From NCBI GenBank assembly GCA_029881435.1, contig JAOUMR010000009.1:1-59767 (forward strand): a stretch of 59,767 bases of DNA, read 5' to 3'. This DNA is from Nitrospira sp. GTDB taxonomy: Bacteria; Nitrospirota; Nitrospiria; Nitrospirales; Nitrospiraceae. The position numbers and the translations under genes are program-made. Of this stretch, positions 27,268 to 34,840 are shown piece by piece. A model generated the notes under the pieces. The model was not told the origin of the DNA. It ran no database searches and worked only from the letters and a program-made list of their open reading frames with translations. Numbering within the stretch: position 1 is the stretch's first letter; the number at the start of each line of letters is the position of its first letter.

Positions 27268-27819
27268 TCATAGCCCTGAATTTGCCCAACTATCTCGGGT
27301 TCGAACCATCTTTACCTTAATGATGGCCAATACATGACCCGGATCTATCGGCTCTAACAGCTGATCCGCAGATACAGACACGGAAGTAACAAGAGAGTCG
27401 TCCTCAAGTAAACAGAAGAAAGGGTCTTCACTTTCCTTAGGCTTGTCGTCTTTTGGCAGTTCCTGCGAGCTACGTGGCACTCGCAGGCTGTCTAGTAATG
27501 TTTTTAGCCGATTATCAATATCGCCGCCACCCGTGAGAATGAACCCCTTTGGTTCTGGGCGCAAGAACAACACTTGCAGTTCCGCATGAAGAAACAGTCG
27601 TTCGGAAATTAATGGTGCGAACTTGAATCCGGCGCGGTCAAAAATTACCGATGACGCCGTTACAGTTTGCTCCGCCAAAAGAACTCCCCTAGACTTCAAA
27701 GGTTCTAAACTCCAAAGCTGTTTCAACTGCAGGTGGAATGAACGACGGAGCCGCTGTTTATCTTCCGGCCTAGCAGAATTCCCCTTGAGAGGGCCTCGAT
27801 ATGTAAATCGAAATTCCAT
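27268..27819 (-). CDS. Hypothetical protein, 183 aa, possible RusA-like fold
   Basis: The protein is not firmly recognised. GGDIDNRLKTLLDSLRVP (about residues 96-113) followed by LLEDDSLVTSVSV resembles the DLDN...LLDAL and DDxxV motifs of RusA-type Holliday junction resolvases, so a nuclease of that fold is possible. The rest (LWSLEPLKSRGVLL, ERLFLHAELQVLFL) is not diagnostic. Lower GC and different codon use than the hyp genes suggest transfer. It lies between two attC-like sites. Confidence 0.55.
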   Translation of the reverse strand: MEFRFTYRGPLKGNSARPEDKQRLRRSFHLQLKQLWSLEPLKSRGVLLAEQTVTASSVIFDRAGFKFAPLISERLFLHAELQVLFLRPEPKGFILTGGGDIDNRLKTLLDSLRVPRSSQELPKDDKPKESEDPFFCLLEDDSLVTSVSVSADQLLEPIDPGHVLAIIKVKMVRTRDSWANSGL

Positions 27820-27838
27820 TTCGCATCCGTTCGGGGTC

Positions 27839-27917
27839 GGCTAACGTTCAGGTCGAGGCGCGTGGGCGGAGGCGCAGAACCGGTGCCATAGCGTCGCTCT
27901 CCAACCGGTTGTTTAGG
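27839..27917 (-). repeat. attC-like site 3
   Basis: On the minus strand it begins CCTAAAC just after the stop of the 225-aa gene and ends CTGAACGTTAGCC, with an ACCGGTT...ACCGGTT dyad inside (AACCGGTT is self-complementary). Length 79 bases. The right end matches the usual attC R' side closely; the left core is imperfect. Confidence 0.5.
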
Positions 27918-27922
27918 ACGCA

Positions 27923-28588
27923 TCACCATTTCGCAACATTTGCAAAAACGCCATCAACGAAATTGGGAAAGACATCGGCTAGGCTGACTCTTAAATTGTT
28001 CTCCTTCTTGTACGCATCCAATTTGCCGTCATCAAAAGAGGCGCCTACATATAGCCCCCCTTTTTGAGAGAACGACATTGCCGCAGCAATGGTCATCGTC
28101 GTGACATGGCTATATTTGTGGTAGAAGTCCTGGGACCTCTTCATCACCTCAAGTACGTCGCCCTTGAGGGATAGCTTTTTGTGATGTCGCAGTACATCAC
28201 GTATAGCATCGTTACTTGAGTATTTGTCTTCCATAAAGCGCTTCAATACATCCAACTCCTTACCGGAGCATAGGAGTGCCAGAGCAATGCACTCGAGGAC
28301 TTGGCGGAAAAGGTTGCCGGCGGCGACCGGTTGTCCAGCGAGAAAAGCCTTCATCGACAACACATGGAGGGTGATCGCAACGTAGACCAAAGCTGACAGC
28401 TGAGCTCGCCTCTCATCCCCCTTTAGCTCGTTGTCGAAGTCGCGCCACTTGACGAAGGCTTTGGCCATCGACACCGCAAATCCATTCGCCGCTCCCTCGA
28501 AATGCTTTAGGTACTCTCCACGGACCTCAGAATCGTCCGAGGTGATCTCCCTAAAGATCATTGCCTGCGCCTGATCGACCGTATCCAT
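27923..28588 (-). CDS. Hypothetical helical protein, 221 aa
   Basis: No family recognised. All-helical, with FRQVLECIALALLCSGKE, RFMEDKYSSNDAIRDVLRHHKKL and a conserved-looking FYHKYSHVTTMTIAAAMSF. The pattern of R/E helix followed by a Y-x-x-Y-S-H segment recalls uncharacterised HEPN-like defence or integron-cassette proteins. The ATG at 28588 is used; a GTG at 28600 would be 4 codons longer. Confidence 0.55.
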   Translation of the reverse strand: MDTVDQAQAMIFREITSDDSEVRGEYLKHFEGAANGFAVSMAKAFVKWRDFDNELKGDERRAQLSALVYVAITLHVLSMKAFLAGQPVAAGNLFRQVLECIALALLCSGKELDVLKRFMEDKYSSNDAIRDVLRHHKKLSLKGDVLEVMKRSQDFYHKYSHVTTMTIAAAMSFSQKGGLYVGASFDDGKLDAYKKENNLRVSLADVFPNFVDGVFANVAKW

Positions 28589-28646
28589 GCGCTCTAACAC
28601 TGTTTAGGCCGATCCGCATAGGAGCCGGATCTGCCGTGTTCCGTCC

Positions 28647-28747
28647 GCCTAACACGCCATCGAATGGTCCGAGCATAACGCCAGAATCGTTGGCGTTTCA
28701 ATGAGAAGAGGCAATGGCGTGGGCGCACGGGCGAACGGCGGTCAGGC
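28647..28747 (-). repeat. attC-like site 2
   Basis: On the minus strand it starts GCCTGAC, which overlaps the stop codon of the DUF2442 gene, and ends with a perfect GTTAGGC core at 28653-28647. Inside are two nested stems: CACGCCAT (28653-28660) with ATGGCGTG (28714-28721), and AACGCCA (28677-28683) with TGGCGTT (28691-28697). A 37-base segment within it is repeated at 29725. Length 101 bases, within the attC range. Confidence 0.6.
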
Positions 28748-29053
28748 GCGCGTGATCCTGCTTCTGCGGATGGGCTGCTTCGATCGTCGCGAGACTTTCG
28801 AGACGAGAGGAAATTTTTCCGGGTGTCTGATCGATTCGACTGCAACATCGACATCGAGATCGGGCCAATATAGGTGATGCGGATGAGGCCAGGCGACGTG
28901 CAGAAGCTCTTCTACGGAGGCCTCCTTAAACCAAGGGAATTCCTTGAACGGAAGAAACAGCTCTTCATCGGCCAGGAGCAGCCAGAATCCGTGCTTCGAG
29001 ATGTTGGTGACTTCAACTCCCGAAATGTTCTTGCCAAGCGTCGCGGATTTCAT
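28742..29053 (-). CDS. DUF2442 protein, paired with DUF4160
   Basis: 103 aa with the DUF2442 pattern GVEVTNISKHGFWLLL, ELFLPFKEFPWFKEA and HHLYWPDLDVDVAVESIRHPE. DUF2442 and DUF4160 genes are usually adjacent and have been proposed as a toxin-antitoxin-like pair, without solid proof. The start overlaps the end of the DUF4160 gene by 41 bases. The stop overlaps the left core of an attC-like site. Confidence 0.82.
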   Translation of the reverse strand: MKSATLGKNISGVEVTNISKHGFWLLLADEELFLPFKEFPWFKEASVEELLHVAWPHPHHLYWPDLDVDVAVESIRHPEKFPLVSKVSRRSKQPIRRSRITRA

Positions 29054-29252
29054 TCTCATGTTTCTCGATAAGGGCTTTGGCAGCTTTGAGCTGACGGGCG
29101 GACATTCCAAAATTTCGCGCCAACTCAATTCGCGGACTTAACCAAAACTTCGCCTCCCCGCGTTCGCTATAGACGTGAACGTGCATCCGGTTTTCCTCGC
29201 GAGAGAAGAAGTAGAAGCGAAATCCTCCTGCTCTAAATATTGTGGGACTCAG
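29013..29252 (-). CDS. DUF4160 protein
   Basis: About 79 codons encoding LSPTIFRAGGFRFYFFSREE, then RMHVHVYSERGEAKFWLSP and ALIEKHENEIRDAWQEHF, the DUF4160 pattern with the conserved HVHV. The frame has no ATG before the conserved start; CTG at 29252 is the nearest usable codon, while an ATG 5 bases upstream is in another frame. Either CTG is used or a one-base lesion has broken the start. Follows an attC-like site by about 55 bases. Confidence 0.7.
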   Translation of the reverse strand: MSPTIFRAGGFRFYFFSREENRMHVHVYSERGEAKFWLSPRIELARNFGMSARQLKAAKALIEKHENEIRDAWQEHFGS

Positions 29253-29306
29253 ACATGCCCCCGCTCAATCATGGCCAGCCGATTTACACACGTCCTTCAT
29301 TTCGGC

Positions 29307-29440
29307 GCCTAACTTCACCCGTTGGGCTGTCCGCAGCGCAACAGGTGAAGTCTACTTGCACAAGACGCATTTCCGCAAGATTTCACTCTCCTTGCATCGT
29401 CGGGCAGACTGGCGGTATCTGCGCAAGCAATTTGTTAGGC
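29307..29440 (-). repeat. attC-like site 1 (best conserved)
   Basis: On the minus strand it begins GCCTAAC (29440-29434), which contains the TAA stop of the upstream DUF2442 gene, and ends GTTAGGC (29313-29307): both are perfect RYYYAAC and GTTRRRY cores. The right half folds as nested stems ACTTCACC/GGTGAAGT and GTTG-GCTG/CAGC-CAAC. Length 134 bases, at the upper end of the known attC range. Confidence 0.65.
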
Positions 29441-29692
29441 GGTTGTTTGCCGGGCTGCTTTCCCCACAACCTGCCACCGCGCCTCGATCGTGTCCGCTGA
29501 CAAGTCGGCGCCACAATCCGATTCGACAAAGTACCCATCATTGACCACCTTCACAAATTCGGCCTGGTCTCTAAGCGCCTCGAACGCCTCATACTGAAGA
29601 TAGGGGCTCATATCAAATCGGCCAACCCGGCCGTCATCTGCCACAATGGAGAGTACCCAGTTTGGTTGTGCCTCGAGTTCCACAATTCTCAT
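29435..29692 (-). CDS. DUF2442 protein
   Basis: 85 aa matching the short DUF2442 form: RIVELEAQPNWVLSIVADDGRVGRFDMSPYL split at residue 20, ALRDQAEFVKVV and the ESDCGADLSADTIEARW ending. No DUF4160 is directly upstream, so it would be a solitary gene in its own cassette. The stop codon lies inside the left core of the attC-like site. The first DUF2442 protein in this array is a distant paralogue. Confidence 0.8.
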   Translation of the reverse strand: MRIVELEAQPNWVLSIVADDGRVGRFDMSPYLQYEAFEALRDQAEFVKVVNDGYFVESDCGADLSADTIEARWQVVGKAARQTTA

Positions 29693-29715
29693 TGATCAAG
29701 TCCTTTGATTTGGAC

Positions 29716-29771
29716 TGATAACAGGCCATCGAACTGTCCGAGCATAATACCAGGATCGTTGAACCCCTAGC
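29716..29771 (-). repeat. Degenerate attC-like site / 37-bp repeat copy
   Basis: The segment 29725-29761 agrees with 28656-28692 at 32 of 37 positions (shared GTCCGAGCATAA core). It fills the gap between the hicA stop and the DUF2442 gene, where an attC would be expected, but its end cores (TGATAAC) are not canonical. Reads as a decayed member of the same site family. Confidence 0.45.
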
Positions 29772-29998
29772 CTACTTGTTTGAGGTATCGAGGAACTGTT
29801 CAATTGTCAGTCCTGCCTTTGCAATCAAGCTGCGCAATGTGCCTCGTGCCACTTCCTGATGATTGGGTATCGAAAGGGTAGCAATGTGGCCTGGTTTGGT
29901 CATGATGATATGGCTGCCTTTCTGGCGAACTATCGCCAGCCATGGCGCTGAAACATCTTAATGACGTCGGAAGGGGGAAGGAGGGGAACGGGGGGCAT
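29772..29998 (-). pseudogene. hicA toxin gene with a frameshift
   Basis: The N-terminal part reads MPPVPLLPPSDVIKMFQRHGW and then stops; moving one base restores IVRQKGSHIIMTKPGHIATLSIPNH and EVARGTLRSLIAKAGLTIEQF, a typical HicA with the catalytic histidine in GSH. A single base is missing after codon 22. The start overlaps the hicB stop (TGATG). So the mRNA interferase is likely dead while its antitoxin is intact, unless the lesion is an assembly error or is bypassed. Confidence 0.8.
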
Positions 29999-30204
29999 CA
30001 AGCAACGACTTCCACTTGGCGAGTGAGGACGGTTAGCGGCATTCCCATTTCGGCACGAACCTCAAGGCACTGTTTGATGGCGTCGTGCACGTTGGCTTCA
30101 GCCTCTGCTTCCGTCTTGCCTTGACTGACACATCCCGGAATAGCCGGGCACTCAGCGATGTACATTCCGTCCTCGTCGCGCGTGATGGTAATCGTAAACT
30201 TCAT
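29998..30204 (-). CDS. hicB: HicB family antitoxin
   Basis: 68 aa with the partial RNase H fold of HicB: FTITITRDEDGMYIAECPAIPGC, QGKTEAEAEANVHDAIKQCLE and a short C-terminus. No DNA-binding domain is attached. ATG at 30204 is used because the longer frame lacks the conserved start. It precedes the broken hicA, in the B-A order also seen at 56.4 kb. Confidence 0.87.
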   Translation of the reverse strand: MKFTITITRDEDGMYIAECPAIPGCVSQGKTEAEAEANVHDAIKQCLEVRAEMGMPLTVLTRQVEVVA

Positions 30205-30296
30205 GGCGGCTCCCTTGATTCCAGTGTGTCCAAACAAGTCTACTGAAATGTTACGTGTTTATCTACAATTTGGCATCACTCGTCAGATGACGCGCA

Positions 30297-30503
30297 TCAT
30301 TTGTCCTTAAATACTTCCTCCATCGAGAGGCCTTCCAGCTTCCCATCACGATACGCCTGGAGTCATTTTTCTGCTTCTTCCGCCCAAATTTCAGCCAGCC
30401 TCTTATCAGGCTCATCCAGGCTCTTTATCAGGCTCTCAAGTAAGGCGAACCGTTCCTCTGGTTTCAGTTTCATAGCCTCGTCTAACGGATCTTTCGTGCT
30501 TAT
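30297..30503 (-). pseudogene. Decayed addiction-module antitoxin
   Basis: The frame reads DPLDEAMKLKPEERFALLESL, IKSLDEPDKRLAEIWAEEAEK, then a TGA, then LQAYRDGKLEGLSMEEVFKDK: a TIGR02574-type antitoxin with one in-frame stop where arginine (CGA) is expected. The codon at the expected start position, 8 bases after GGAGG, is ATA instead of ATG. No toxin gene follows. Two independent lesions make function unlikely. Confidence 0.72.
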
Positions 30504-30611
30504 TGCGTGTACCTCCGATTGTCATGAAACATAACACCGAGTCGCAACGGGGGTCAGAGTACAATTTCAGCAAGGCGATTAGCTCGCTTCAGAGCCACGC
30601 CCTCTTCCACC

Positions 30612-30992
30612 CTAGCTGCTCTTTCCGTCCACCACCCTGTTGGGAAATGACACCTCGAGTACTACACACCCGACATCGGTCTTAAACGGTCCATGACGTT
30701 CTCCGGGAGGACGGCTTGCGTATTCTCCCGCTTCAAGCCAGCGATCGAAGGTGTGGTCGTACAGCCGCCCACTGACAATAAATATCTCCTCAGGGTATGC
30801 ATGGGTCTTTGCCCCAAAAGCTGACGTATCAGCGCCCGGTAGGAAGCGGGTCAGCCTGGTGTATTCGCCTGTCACCGGATCAAGACTCAGGGTGATCTCC
30901 TCGGCCATCCCCTCCAGACCGTTGATGGGAGTCCAGCGGGTGCGTTGGTCGGGAGCCAACGGGTTCCAATAGGTTGTGGTCGATTTCGACAT
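30612..30992 (-). CDS. Cupin domain protein
   Basis: 126 aa. The core FGAKTHAYPEEIFIVSGRLYD and GEYASRPPGERHGPF carries the cupin metal-site pattern (HxxxxE...G and PxxxxH), so a small single-domain cupin, as in ChrR-like or dioxygenase-like proteins. The start at 30992 gives SKSTTTYWNPLAPDQRTRW, a usual N-terminus. It is followed by the decayed antitoxin and preceded by the nuclease gene. Confidence 0.8.
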   Translation of the reverse strand: MSKSTTTYWNPLAPDQRTRWTPINGLEGMAEEITLSLDPVTGEYTRLTRFLPGADTSAFGAKTHAYPEEIFIVSGRLYDHTFDRWLEAGEYASRPPGERHGPFKTDVGCVVLEVSFPNRVVDGKSS

Positions 30993-31017
30993 TCCAGCCT
31001 CAGTGCCAATGTATGGT

Positions 31018-31515
31018 TCAGTTCTTCTGTGCGCCGGGGGATCGTCTCCGCTGGGCCTTCCGGAACTCCCATGGTGGGATCGGTTCAGGATCTTCCCACA
31101 GCCCCTTCTTCGCCTCTCTTGCTTCCAGCTCAAGCCGTTCCAGTTCAGCGTTGTTCGGTGCGGACCTCCGAGACCACCAGCATCGGCCCTCCTTCACCAA
31201 GGCATGATTCACGTTGGTCCCGTCCGCAAGCAGCACGTCGGCCATGATTCGCCCGTACTTGTCCTTCCCATGCGGCTCGACCGTGACTTCCATGGCAAAG
31301 ACAAGGGCCGAGATCGCCGGTTTCACCTCGTCGCCGTAGGGTTGGTCCTTCTCAGGACAGTCGAGGCCATCCAAACGGATGAGGGCCGTCTTCCCGAGGC
31401 GCCCGACTTCGATGGTGCTCCCCTCAAGAACTCCAACCACTTCGCCACCGAAGGACAATGCGTCGGCTGCGCTCAAGAGAAAGACCAGAACCAGGGGAAG
31501 AACTCGTGTTTTCAT
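31018..31515 (-). CDS. Thermonuclease (SNase-like) family protein, exported
   Basis: 165 aa with a signal peptide (LPLVLVFLLSAADALS), then an SNase OB-fold: LEGSTIEV, LIRLDGLDCPEKDQPYGDEV and DKYGRIMADVLLADGTNVNHALV, followed by EAKKGLWEDPEPIPPWEFR. The catalytic Arg-Glu-Arg pattern of staphylococcal nuclease is partly kept (RLDGLDCPE, KDKYGR), so nuclease activity is possible. A second ATG 12 bases upstream is equally plausible. Confidence 0.85.
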   Translation of the reverse strand: MKTRVLPLVLVFLLSAADALSFGGEVVGVLEGSTIEVGRLGKTALIRLDGLDCPEKDQPYGDEVKPAISALVFAMEVTVEPHGKDKYGRIMADVLLADGTNVNHALVKEGRCWWSRRSAPNNAELERLELEAREAKKGLWEDPEPIPPWEFRKAQRRRSPGAQKN

Positions 31516-31848
31516 GAGATGTGCCATCCCAATGGTGAGAGGTTTGTGATACTTCCATAGCCAGTCTCGTTCCCACGCCTGTATCCAACGGAGATGAAGA
31601 CCGGAAAAGGGTAGTGGCGGCGGAGAGCAAAAAGCATGGTTGAACACCGTGAAAGAAGAGCGAACCGTATTGTAGGCGGGCCACTGTTGAAGGTGCAAGA
31701 AGTGAGGCGAACCTTCCGATTTCTGCCCGGATCTCACGTTACCGACGCTGCACAGTCTTATCACCCAGCGTCGAGCGGGATGATGGGTTGGACGCCTTCG
31801 TGGCGCTAGAAATTGTGCAACTCCGCTTCCACTACTGATTCACGGTGC
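31516..31848. other. Intergenic, no gene recognised
   Basis: About 330 bases between the thermonuclease start and the hypC stop. The frame upstream of the nuclease is open but shows no conserved sequence. The left edge of the accessory insert relative to hypC probably lies here. Confidence 0.45.
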
Positions 31849-32097
31849 TTAACCATCGGCCCCATCTGGCGAGCCTGAAGCCGCCAGGTCGGCGTAAGTC
31901 TCCAAGGTTCGTCGTGCTGCTTCTTCGTCCAGCTTACTGATGGCAAACCCGACATGGACGATGACATAGTCACCGACCACTGCTTCCGGGACCAAGGCCA
32001 ATGAGATGGACTTCGTCACTCCGCCGAACGAGACGGTCGCGGTGCGGAGCGTGTCGTCCTCGATGTTCAGAACTTGTCCTGGAACTGCGAGACACAT
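31849..32097 (-). CDS. hypC: Hydrogenase maturation chaperone HypC
   Basis: 82 aa starting MCLAVPGQVLNIE, where Cys2 is the essential residue, followed by VSFGGVTKSISLALVPEAVVGDYVIVHVGFAISKLDEEAA (split near residue 40). HypC carries the Fe(CN)2CO unit with HypD and hands it to the large-subunit precursor. Its start overlaps the hypF end by 31 bases. Residue 2 fixes the start; a longer frame would hide it. Confidence 0.94.
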   Translation of the reverse strand: MCLAVPGQVLNIEDDTLRTATVSFGGVTKSISLALVPEAVVGDYVIVHVGFAISKLDEEAARRTLETYADLAASGSPDGADG

Positions 32098-34490
32098 CCT
32101 CGGGTCTCCCTCTCTTCCTGAACGGCATTGAGGCAATGAGCAACTACCACCGCCTGCCCCAGCGACAACCCGCCGTCATTGGGCGGGACCAGCGCATGAC
32201 TATAGACGGTGAAGCCGGCTTCTTCCAGCCGTTGTCTGACAAGCGACAGGAGCAGCCGATTCTGGAAACAGCCGCCGGTCAGGACGACGCGAGGCAAGCC
32301 TGCCGCATGGGCCACGCGAACCACTCCCTCCGCGAGGCCAATATGAAATCGCGCCGCTGTTTGCTCACGGCGACAACCCCTGTGAAGATCGTCCAGCATG
32401 GCGCTCACCATGGGGCACCAATCGATCATCCACTTAGCATCGGGACTCTGACTGGGCGCCATATCCATCGGATAGCCTTCCACGCTCATTCCGCCTGCAT
32501 CTATTTCTTGCTCCGCAGCAAACTGGACCGCCATCGCCGCCTGGCCTTCAAATGACGTTTCTCGGCAGATCCCTGTGAGAGACGCAACCGCGTCGAACAG
32601 TCGCCCCATGCTCGTCGTCCAGGGCGATGCGACGCCGGACCGGAGCAGACTTTCCCATCGCGCCCGCTGACCGTGCGTCACGCTCCAAGAAGGAAGACCA
32701 TGCTCCGGCATGTTTTCGCCCATCAGCTCCCACAAGATTGCTGCAGCAGATCGGCCCGGCTCTTTCATGGCTGCTTCTCCACCCAACAACCGAAAAGGTC
32801 TGAGCGAGGCAACCCGCGTGAACTGTTGATAGTCCGCGATGAAGAATTCTCCGCCCCACACCTGGCCGTCTCCTCCATACCCAGCCCCGTCCCACGCGAT
32901 GCCCAACACTTCACCGTCAAGTTTGCGTTCAGCCATGCAAGAAGCCACATGGGCATGATGGTGCTGCACGGGAACCAGCGGAACGGACAAGGTCGCGGCC
33001 AGCTCTCGCGCAAAACTGGTCGAGCGATAGTCCGGGTGCAAATCACAGGCAATCGCCTGGGGGGTCACGTGTAGCAGCCGCTGGAGATCTTCGATGGCCT
33101 GCCGAAAAGCTCTGTCCGCTTCAACAGTAGAAAGATCGCCAAGATGTTGGCTGAGCATCACGCGATCACCTGTAAGGAGAGCAACGGTGTTCTTGAGATG
33201 TCCACCCACGGCAAGGATCGGGCTCTGCACTTTATGAGGCAAACCATCACTCCATCGAATGGCCTGAGGCACATAGCCTCGCGCCCGGCGAACAATTATC
33301 ATCTCAGGCTTGGGCTTGGTCACCGCACCCCTGTCGTGGTTCTCCGACTTCCCATCAACCAGCAATACCACTGAGTCGTCCACCGGCCTTGTGATCGGCC
33401 GGTCATGCACGAGGAATGCATCGGCAATGCCTTTGAGTCGAATCACCGCGTCTCGCTCGTCTGTCACAATCGGTTCTTCAGATCGATTTCCGCTCGTAGC
33501 AACAATGGGCCGCCGAAGCGACGCCATCAAAAGATGATGAAGCGGCGTCGCAGATAACATTGCGCCGAGATAGGGATTGTCCGGTGCCACCGCATCGGCT
33601 AGGCGTGCGTCTCGTCGCTTTCGGGCTAAGACAATCGGCGCTTGTGGCGAGAGGAGCAATGCCTCCTCCTCCGAGGACAACAGGCAATAGCGTCTGACCT
33701 CTTCAATGGAAGGAAACAACAGCGCGAAGGGCTTATCAGGCCTTCGTTTCCGATTTCGTAAGCGCTGGACGGCCTCTTGTGACCTTGCATCAACCCAGAG
33801 TTGAAATCCGCCCAATCCTTTCACCGCAACGATAAGTCCTTGTTCCAGCAGAGACACTGCCCGTTGTACCGCCTCTTCCCCATCGGTGACGTCGTGACCA
33901 TGCTCATTCCACAGACATAGGCTCGGACCACAGGTGGGACAGGCGATCGCTTCGGCATGAAAGCGTCGATTGGTTTCAGCGCCATACTCTGCGGCACAGG
34001 CAGAGCAGAGTGTGAACCCAGCCATGGTCGTGTTGGACCGCTCGTACGGGATTGCCGTGAGCAGGCTATAGCGAGGTCCGCATTGGGTGCAGCAGAGAAA
34101 CGGATATCGATGGCGACGGTCATGTGGGTCGTCGAGCTCGCGTCGGCAGTCTGCACAGGTTGCTAAATCAGGAGGGATGACGAGGGCTCGTTGGCCGGAT
34201 TCCGTTCTCTGGTTAATCGAAAAGCCGGCGGCGTCGCGCACTGGAACGACCGTCGTGCTCATTGTCTCAACGGAAGCTGAGGGCGGGGCGTCGGTGCGCA
34301 TCCTCTGGAGAAACGTCTCCACAGCTGCGACACCCCCTTCTGCTTCGATGAACACACCGTTTCTCGTGTTCTGCACCCACCCAGTCAGCCCCAACTCATG
34401 TGCCAGCCGATAGACGAACGGGCGGAATCCCACACCTTGCACCGTTCCCTCCACCTCGATCCGTACACGCTGTGCAAGAGCGTCACTCAT
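32067..34490 (-). CDS. hypF: Hydrogenase maturation carbamoyltransferase HypF
   Basis: About 807 aa. Order of domains: acylphosphatase-like (VEGTVQGVGFRPFVYRLA), two zinc fingers (CADC...CCTQCGP and CSAC...CPTCGP), YrdC-like, and Kae1-like with HHAHVASCMAE. It makes carbamoyl-adenylate from carbamoyl phosphate and moves the group to HypE. The ATG at 34490 overlaps the hypA stop in ATGA, so hypA-hypF are translationally coupled. Length is normal. Confidence 0.96.
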   Translation of the reverse strand: MSDALAQRVRIEVEGTVQGVGFRPFVYRLAHELGLTGWVQNTRNGVFIEAEGGVAAVETFLQRMRTDAPPSASVETMSTTVVPVRDAAGFSINQRTESGQRALVIPPDLATCADCRRELDDPHDRRHRYPFLCCTQCGPRYSLLTAIPYERSNTTMAGFTLCSACAAEYGAETNRRFHAEAIACPTCGPSLCLWNEHGHDVTDGEEAVQRAVSLLEQGLIVAVKGLGGFQLWVDARSQEAVQRLRNRKRRPDKPFALLFPSIEEVRRYCLLSSEEEALLLSPQAPIVLARKRRDARLADAVAPDNPYLGAMLSATPLHHLLMASLRRPIVATSGNRSEEPIVTDERDAVIRLKGIADAFLVHDRPITRPVDDSVVLLVDGKSENHDRGAVTKPKPEMIIVRRARGYVPQAIRWSDGLPHKVQSPILAVGGHLKNTVALLTGDRVMLSQHLGDLSTVEADRAFRQAIEDLQRLLHVTPQAIACDLHPDYRSTSFARELAATLSVPLVPVQHHHAHVASCMAERKLDGEVLGIAWDGAGYGGDGQVWGGEFFIADYQQFTRVASLRPFRLLGGEAAMKEPGRSAAAILWELMGENMPEHGLPSWSVTHGQRARWESLLRSGVASPWTTSMGRLFDAVASLTGICRETSFEGQAAMAVQFAAEQEIDAGGMSVEGYPMDMAPSQSPDAKWMIDWCPMVSAMLDDLHRGCRREQTAARFHIGLAEGVVRVAHAAGLPRVVLTGGCFQNRLLLSLVRQRLEEAGFTVYSHALVPPNDGGLSLGQAVVVAHCLNAVQEERETRGCVSQFQDKF

Positions 34491-34840
34491 TCCTGGACTA
34501 CCAATTCGTGGAGCACGACTTCTGGTTCTGTTGGTTTCGCGATCACCGCATCCCCGCAAACCGGACAGACATCGTCTGATTCCGTAACCATTGTGTCTCG
34601 AGTGCAGCGGGGACACCACGCCTCTCCTGGGACGGGGATGATTTCCAATGCCGCACCTTCGGCCTTCGTGCCACGAGCAGCCAGTTCAAACACCATCTGC
34701 AACGCGGAATGATCATGAGTCAGCAAGTGAGACAGTGCGCTGACCTTGAGTCGCACTGTGGACAATCTGCCGGATCCGGTTCCGTTCAGCTCCTTCCCTA
34801 CAGCCTTCACGACTTGTGTCATCAGATGAAACTCATGCAT
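34487..34840 (-). CDS. hypA: Hydrogenase nickel incorporation protein HypA
   Basis: 117 aa starting MHEFHL, where His2 is the nickel ligand and fixes the start; a longer frame with four extra residues is rejected. The zinc domain CPRC...CPVC follows at about residues 76-94. HypA inserts nickel into the large subunit, normally with the GTPase HypB, which is missing in this locus. The start overlaps the protease stop by 8 bases. Confidence 0.94.
   Translation of the reverse strand: MHEFHLMTQVVKAVGKELNGTGSGRLSTVRLKVSALSHLLTHDHSALQMVFELAARGTKAEGAALEIIPVPGEAWCPRCTRDTMVTESDDVCPVCGDAVIAKPTEPEVVLHELVVQE

Noticed and set aside
27298-27307. GGTTCGAACC, resembling the T-arm of a tRNA
   Set aside because: No acceptor, D or anticodon stem could be built around it, and it lies within the end of a coding region.
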